Source: Acidobacteriota bacterium
Lineage (GTDB): Bacteria > Acidobacteriota > Vicinamibacteria > Vicinamibacterales > 2-12-FULL-66-21
DNA length: 9,477 nt
Assembly (NCBI GenBank): GCA_013362195.1
Contig: JABFWM010000487.1
Coordinates: 1 to 9,477, forward strand
Reading direction: 5' to 3'
A program made the position numbers and the translations under genes. Each line of letters opens with the position of its first letter. Position 1 is the stretch's first letter. The notes under the pieces were generated by a model, which searched no databases, was not told the origin of the DNA, and saw nothing but the letters and a program-made list of their open reading frames with translations. Below, piece after piece: positions 6,302 through 9,477 of the stretch.

Positions 6302-7873
6302 CTACTTGCTGCTCTGCGCAATCAGTTGCCGGAGCTGTGACAGGTGTGACTTGATCTGATCGGTCTGCGCCTTATCGAGCTTGCCGTCCTTCGACTTGTT
6401 CAGGATGTCCTGGATCGCGTCGATGTGCTTGTCGGCTTCCGCGTGGCCCGCGTGCTCCGCGGCGGTCGTGGACGAGGGCGTGCGCGTCTGATCGTCGGTC
6501 GCGGATGGGGTCGCGCTGCCCGACGTACCTGCCGTCCCCATCGAGCTCGCGCTGCCGGTCGTGCCGGTTGCCGTCGGTTCGGTGGACGTATACGTGCCGG
6601 CCGGGTTCGACGGGTGTGCCGCCGGTGACATCGCGCTCGACGGTGATGCGCTGCTCGCGCTCGCGGACGGATCGTTCGCCGACTCGTTCACGCCGCCGGC
6701 CGCCTGCTCGAACTGCTGCAGGTGCGAGCGGAACTCGACCAGCTTCGCGCGAATCGCCGGATCGACCTGCATCGACGGCGCGCTCGTGCCGCTCGTGCCG
6801 GCCGTGCCGGTCGGCGCGGCGGTCGTCCCGCTCATGCCCGTGGATCCGGTCCCGGCGGTCGCGGAGGGATTCGCCGCACCCGACGTGTCCGGCCCGATCA
6901 GCAGGTCGAGATTTCCCGAGACCTTCGCGTACGCGGCCTTCCAGTCGGCCTGGGTCGTGATCAGCTCGTTGAAATTCGAAATGAGCTGCGAGACCTGCGT
7001 GCGCGCGTCACCCTGAAGCTTGGCGGCTTCGGGAAGCGACGTCAGCTGCGCGAGCGATTCACGCGCTTCGCTGAGATGCTGCTTGGCGGCCTGCGTGTCC
7101 ACCGGCTGCTGACCGGCCGCAGCCGGGCTCGACGGCGAAGCGGTCGACTGCGCGCTCGACGTCTGGATCGACGGATTCGGAGAGGCCGATGGGGTGCTCG
7201 CGCTCGACGGATTCGCCGCGCCGGCCGCCGTGGGATCGGTAGTGGTCGGCGTCGGGTTCGCCGCGGCCGCAGTCGGGGTCGACTGCGACGTGGCCGACGG
7301 GCTCGCGCCCATCGTCTCGGCCGCGGTGCTGCCCGCCGCGCTGGCCTGATCCGGTGACACGCCGCTCATCGAGCTCGCGAGCTCGGTGACGTGACGGCGC
7401 ACGTCCATCAGGTGCTGCTTCGCCGTGTCGTCAGTGCTGGCGGTGGTCAGCTCGGAGACGAGCTTGTCGATCGCGGCGGCTTCGGTGCCCCAGTTCGCGG
7501 ACGAGCCCTTCTTCGCGGTGCCCTTTGCGGCGGCGGTGCCGGAGGTCGCGGCCTGGCCGCCATTGGCGACGAGACGTTCGAGGTTGTTCAGGTGCGTCTT
7601 GAGCTGCGTCAGCTTCTGTCGCGACGCGGCCGGAATGGATGCGGCCGGAACGGATGAGAGCGCCTGCTTGGCTTCGCGAACGTGTTCGGTCGCACTCGCC
7701 GCGCTGGCGGATGTCTGGCCCTGCGTGGACGCCGGCGAGGGCGTGGTCTGAGTCGGTGTCGTCTGGGACGTCGGGCTCTGCGGCGTGGTCGCCTGTGCGA
7801 AACCAGCGCTCGGCAGCCCGATTAACGCCGCTGCCGCAACCGCGGTCGTCCAACGTGCGGTGGAACGCTTCAT
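6302..7873 (-). CDS. Exported Ser/Thr/Ala/Pro-rich protein with repeated helical modules, function unknown
   Basis: This 523-aa protein has a Sec signal peptide (MKRSTARWTTAVAAAALIGLPSAGFA, cleavage near residue 26) and no cysteine. Low-complexity Ser/Thr/Ala/Pro/Gly linkers (about 27-60, 171-257, 329-367, 393-470) separate helical segments at about 61-106, 127-170, 258-327, 369-392 and 471-521. The helices share a pattern: AKQHLMDVRRHVTEL (151-165) and AKQHLSEARESLAQL (263-277) align well, and EHVREAKQALSSV (63-75), LKTHLNNLERLV (91-102) and IKSHLSQLRQLI (507-518) are related. The layout suggests amphipathic hairpins on flexible, perhaps glycosylated, linkers outside the inner membrane. I do not recognise a family and assign no function. 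The start has AGGAGG 8 nt upstream. A terminator follows the stop. Confidence 0.8.
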   Translation of the reverse strand: MKRSTARWTTAVAAAALIGLPSAGFAQATTPQSPTSQTTPTQTTPSPASTQGQTSASAASATEHVREAKQALSSVPAASIPAASRQKLTQLKTHLNNLERLVANGGQAATSGTAAAKGTAKKGSSANWGTEAAAIDKLVSELTTASTDDTAKQHLMDVRRHVTELASSMSGVSPDQASAAGSTAAETMGASPSATSQSTPTAAAANPTPTTTDPTAAGAANPSSASTPSASPNPSIQTSSAQSTASPSSPAAAGQQPVDTQAAKQHLSEARESLAQLTSLPEAAKLQGDARTQVSQLISNFNELITTQADWKAAYAKVSGNLDLLIGPDTSGAANPSATAGTGSTGMSGTTAAPTGTAGTSGTSAPSMQVDPAIRAKLVEFRSHLQQFEQAAGGVNESANDPSASASSASPSSAMSPAAHPSNPAGTYTSTEPTATGTTGSASSMGTAGTSGSATPSATDDQTRTPSSTTAAEHAGHAEADKHIDAIQDILNKSKDGKLDKAQTDQIKSHLSQLRQLIAQSSK

Positions 7874-7882
7874 CAGTGGTGC

Positions 7883-7918
7883 CTCCTGATCGTGATGTCG
7901 TTCATCAGCATTCAGGAG
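7883..7918 (-). promoter_or_regulatory. Candidate 5'-leader hairpin that covers the ribosome-binding site
   Basis: On the minus strand CTCCTGA (7918-7912) can pair with TCAGGAG (7889-7883), which contains most of the AGGAGG ribosome-binding site of the 523-aa protein gene. Inside it TGATG (7907-7903) can pair with CATCA (7897-7893) around a 5-base loop. The two stems stack across a small internal loop. If the transcript starts upstream, this fold would hide the ribosome-binding site and could control translation. The pairing is visible, the role is inferred. Confidence 0.4.
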
Positions 7919-7949
7919 TTGAATCGAGCAAGGGCAGTGCCACGGGGAA

Positions 7950-7983
7950 CTCGAGCGGAAAACGTTGACCGTTTCCGCTCGAG
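7950..7983. repeat. Long inverted repeat between two minus-strand genes
   Basis: A 34-base inverted repeat has perfect 12-bp arms, ctcgagcggaaa and tttccgctcgag, with two more G-C pairs after a bulged A and a 5-base loop. It lies about 113 bp past the stop of the 77-aa gene and 76 bp before the start of the 523-aa gene. No T-run follows on either strand, so it is not a standard intrinsic terminator. It could be an operator, an RNA stem or a weak terminator. The rest of 7874-8096 shows nothing else I can assign. Confidence 0.6.
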
Positions 7984-8096
7984 GTGACGTCAGGTGAGGA
8001 ATTTCTTACGCAGCGGCGCGTTTTAGGCAGAGGTCGCGCGCGGAGAGGCTGTGCCATGCACTTCGCTGCGGCGGCATTCGCCGACGCACCGGCGGA

Positions 8097-8330
8097 TCAG
8101 CAATCCGTCAGCTCGTCGACATCGGACGCACGCGGACGCCAGCCTTGCGCACGCAGGTGCGATTGCTCGCGGAGGTAGGTATCGATCAGCTCCGTCGCCG
8201 ACGCGAACCGCTGGGTACGCGCCGGTGCGCCGGTCGGCGCAATCTCGAACTCGTACATCGGCGATTGATCCTCGGTCAGGCGGATCTCGCAGGTGAGCCG
8301 GTCAGTGTTGCGTTCGAGGAACCAGACCAT
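8097..8330 (-). CDS. Small unrecognised protein, 77 aa
   Basis: The predicted protein begins MVWFLERNTDRLTCEIRL and is acidic to neutral, with no signal peptide or membrane segment. It looks like a short beta-rich part (TCEIRLTED, MYEFEIAPTG) followed by a helix (SATELIDTYLREQSHLRAQGW). I do not recognise the family. The frame can be extended upstream to 8360 or 8438, but those residues look like translated intergenic DNA and run through the hairpin at 8347-8377, so the ATG at 8330 is preferred. No Shine-Dalgarno is visible at any of these starts. It lies 117 bp downstream of the antiporter gene on the same strand, and a terminator-like hairpin between them argues against a tight operon. Confidence 0.6.
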   Translation of the reverse strand: MVWFLERNTDRLTCEIRLTEDQSPMYEFEIAPTGAPARTQRFASATELIDTYLREQSHLRAQGWRPRASDVDELTDC

Positions 8331-8346
8331 GATGTCAGCGGGTAGC

Positions 8347-8377
8347 AAAAGCCCGGCCATAAGGACAGGCCCGGTTT
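8347..8377 (-). terminator. Probable weak terminator after the Ca2+/H+ antiporter gene
   Basis: On the minus strand CCGGGCC (8374-8368) pairs with GGCCGGG (8358-8352), six of seven pairs with one G-G mismatch, around a 9-base loop. This is followed by CTTTTG. It is about 70 bp past the antiporter stop codon. The mismatch and short T-run make it a modest terminator. Confidence 0.45.
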
Positions 8378-8421
8378 CACGGGACGCGGACGTCGGACCG
8401 CACGCGCGGGACGTGCGCGGC

Positions 8422-8437
8422 TGTGCGCCGGCGCACA
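8422..8437. repeat. Perfect 16-bp palindrome, tgtgcgccggcgcaca
   Basis: This exact palindrome lies 10 bp past the stop of the antiporter gene, in the 117-bp gap before the 77-aa gene. With no loop it is better suited as a binding site for a dimeric protein than as a hairpin, but no regulator is identified. It may also be chance in GC-rich DNA. Confidence 0.5.
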
Positions 8438-8447
8438 CGAATGAGCG

Positions 8448-9477
8448 TCAGCCGGGGATCAGATAAAACGCGACGGCGAGGATCAGGTACACGCCGAGCA
8501 GCTGCAGTCCTTCGAGCCAGTTGCTCTCGCCATCGATCGCGCAGAGCGTGACCGTCCCGACCGACAATCCAATCGCGGCGATCTCGAATGCGTTGAACAC
8601 CAGCGACATCGGTCGACCGAAGAGCGGCGAGATCAGCACGAGCAGCGGCGCCACCATCAATGCGATCTGGGCGCTGCTGCCCACCGAGATCTCGAGTGCG
8701 AGCGTCATCTGGTTCTGGGTCGCCGCTGATACCGCGCTGTAGTGCTCCGCCGCGTTCCCGACCAGGGCCACCACGATCACGCCGGCGAACAGCTCCGTCA
8801 TGCCGAAGCGCCGCAGCGCGGGTTCGAGCGCGCCGACCAGAATCTCCGCTTCGACGACGGTCAGCGCCGTGGCAATCGCCAGCAGCGTCGTGGCGCCGGC
8901 GGCACTCATCGACGCACGGCTATGGCTGTCGGGCCGCAGCGGATCGCGGTGCATCTTGAACGAGAAGATCAGGCCGGCGCCGTACACTGCCAGCAGGATC
9001 AACGCCGTCCAGAAGCTGAGTCGATCGATCACCTCGGGGTGCGCGTTGAGCGACCCGAACGCGAAGAGATCGACGACGGCCGGCATGACCAGCGCGACGA
9101 CCGCGAGCACCAGCATCACCGACGCGTTGGTTGACGACGTGCGATTGAATTTCTGGCTGCCGTGGCGGATGCCGCCGGCAAAGCAGGAGAGGCCGAACAC
9201 CAGCAGCAGGTTGCCGAGGATGCTGCCGGTGATCGACGCCTTGACCACTTCGACGTGATGCGCGCGCAGCGCCACGATCGCGATGATCAATTCGGCCGCG
9301 TTGCCGAACGTCGCGTTCAGGAAGCCGCCCAGCGTCGGCCCGGAGCGGCAGGCGAGCTCGTCCGTGGCATGGCCGATCAATCCCGCCGCCGGCACGAGCG
9401 AAATCGCCGCCAGCAGAAATACCCACAGCGGCAGTTCCATGAACACCGCGGCCCAGCTGAGCGGTGCCGCGAGGAGC
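8448..9477 (-). CDS. cax: Ca2+/H+ antiporter, CaCA family (partial, start beyond the window)
   Basis: This integral membrane protein should export Ca2+ in exchange for protons. Both alpha-repeat signatures are present: GGFLNATFGNAAELI (glutamate coded near 9291) and VALVGNAAEHYSAVS (glutamate coded near 8745). The hydrophobic layout and motifs such as GHATDELA, SITGSILGNLLLV, ELFAGVIVVALVGNAAEH and DGESNWLEG closely match bacterial YfkE-type Cax proteins as I recall them. The reading frame stays open upstream to the right edge (LLAAPLSWAAVFMELPLW), and the residues before the GTG at 9446 and ATG at 9440 look like real protein, so the start is outside. The loop between the two halves (HRDPLRPDSHSRASMS) is short and lacks the acidic run seen in YfkE. 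There are about 342 visible residues, near full family length. Confidence 0.92.
   Translation of the reverse strand, partial: LLAAPLSWAAVFMELPLWVFLLAAISLVPAAGLIGHATDELACRSGPTLGGFLNATFGNAAELIIAIVALRAHHVEVVKASITGSILGNLLLVFGLSCFAGGIRHGSQKFNRTSSTNASVMLVLAVVALVMPAVVDLFAFGSLNAHPEVIDRLSFWTALILLAVYGAGLIFSFKMHRDPLRPDSHSRASMSAAGATTLLAIATALTVVEAEILVGALEPALRRFGMTELFAGVIVVALVGNAAEHYSAVSAATQNQMTLALEISVGSSAQIALMVAPLLVLISPLFGRPMSLVFNAFEIAAIGLSVGTVTLCAIDGESNWLEGLQLLGVYLILAVAFYLIPG

Noticed and set aside
6425..7357. Several plus-strand open frames antisense to the 523-aa protein gene
   Set aside because: They are Arg/Gly/Ser/Pro-rich translations of the low-complexity linkers. The minus-strand gene has a signal peptide, ribosome-binding site and terminator.
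7984..8178. Plus-strand open frame of 64 codons in the gap before the 77-aa gene
   Set aside because: It starts with GTG and no ribosome-binding site, is Arg-rich, and overlaps the end of the 77-aa gene in antisense.

Overview
The window is GC-rich bacterial chromosome of ordinary housekeeping and secretion character. It has no plasmid, phage, insertion-sequence, CRISPR or RNA-gene signal that I can see. The best guess for the source is an Acidobacteriota bacterium, possibly class Vicinamibacteria. This is an inference from the high GC with strong third-position bias, the dispersed TTCA-loop hairpin repeats, a PD40-propeller/M28 peptidase lipoprotein, a DinB-like protein and small exported proteins of unknown function. 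No marker gene confirms it.

Layout. Positions 1-93 hold two copies of a 34-bp hairpin repeat. They lie directly in front of a DinB-superfamily gene (94-585, +). Facing it is a 2.7-kb gene (648-3347, -) for an exported lipoprotein that joins a beta-propeller of PD40 type to an M28 zinc peptidase and a C-terminal FnIII-like domain. A 78-bp in-frame segment that looks like another dispersed hairpin repeat sits inside this gene (about 1956-2033). A 116-bp intergenic region separates it from a divergent gene (3464-5821, +) for an exported matrixin-like metalloprotease with two tandem concanavalin-like (DUF1349-like) domains. The two peptidases probably form an extracytoplasmic protein-degrading pair.

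From 5772 to the end all genes are on the minus strand and look like separate transcription units. They are a small exported three-cysteine protein (5772-6131), whose 3' end overlaps the metalloprotease by 50 bp; a clear rho-independent terminator (6241-6275); a 523-aa exported Ser/Thr/Ala/Pro-rich helical-module protein of unknown function (6302-7873) with a possible structured 5' leader; a 77-aa unrecognised protein (8097-8330); and a Ca2+/H+ antiporter of the CaCA family (8448 to beyond 9477), cut by the right edge.

I did not find a clear new multi-gene system. The observations most worth a second look are the TTCA-loop hairpin family, including its apparent in-frame insertion into the peptidase gene; the modular 523-aa exported protein; and the hairpin that could hide the ribosome-binding site of that gene.
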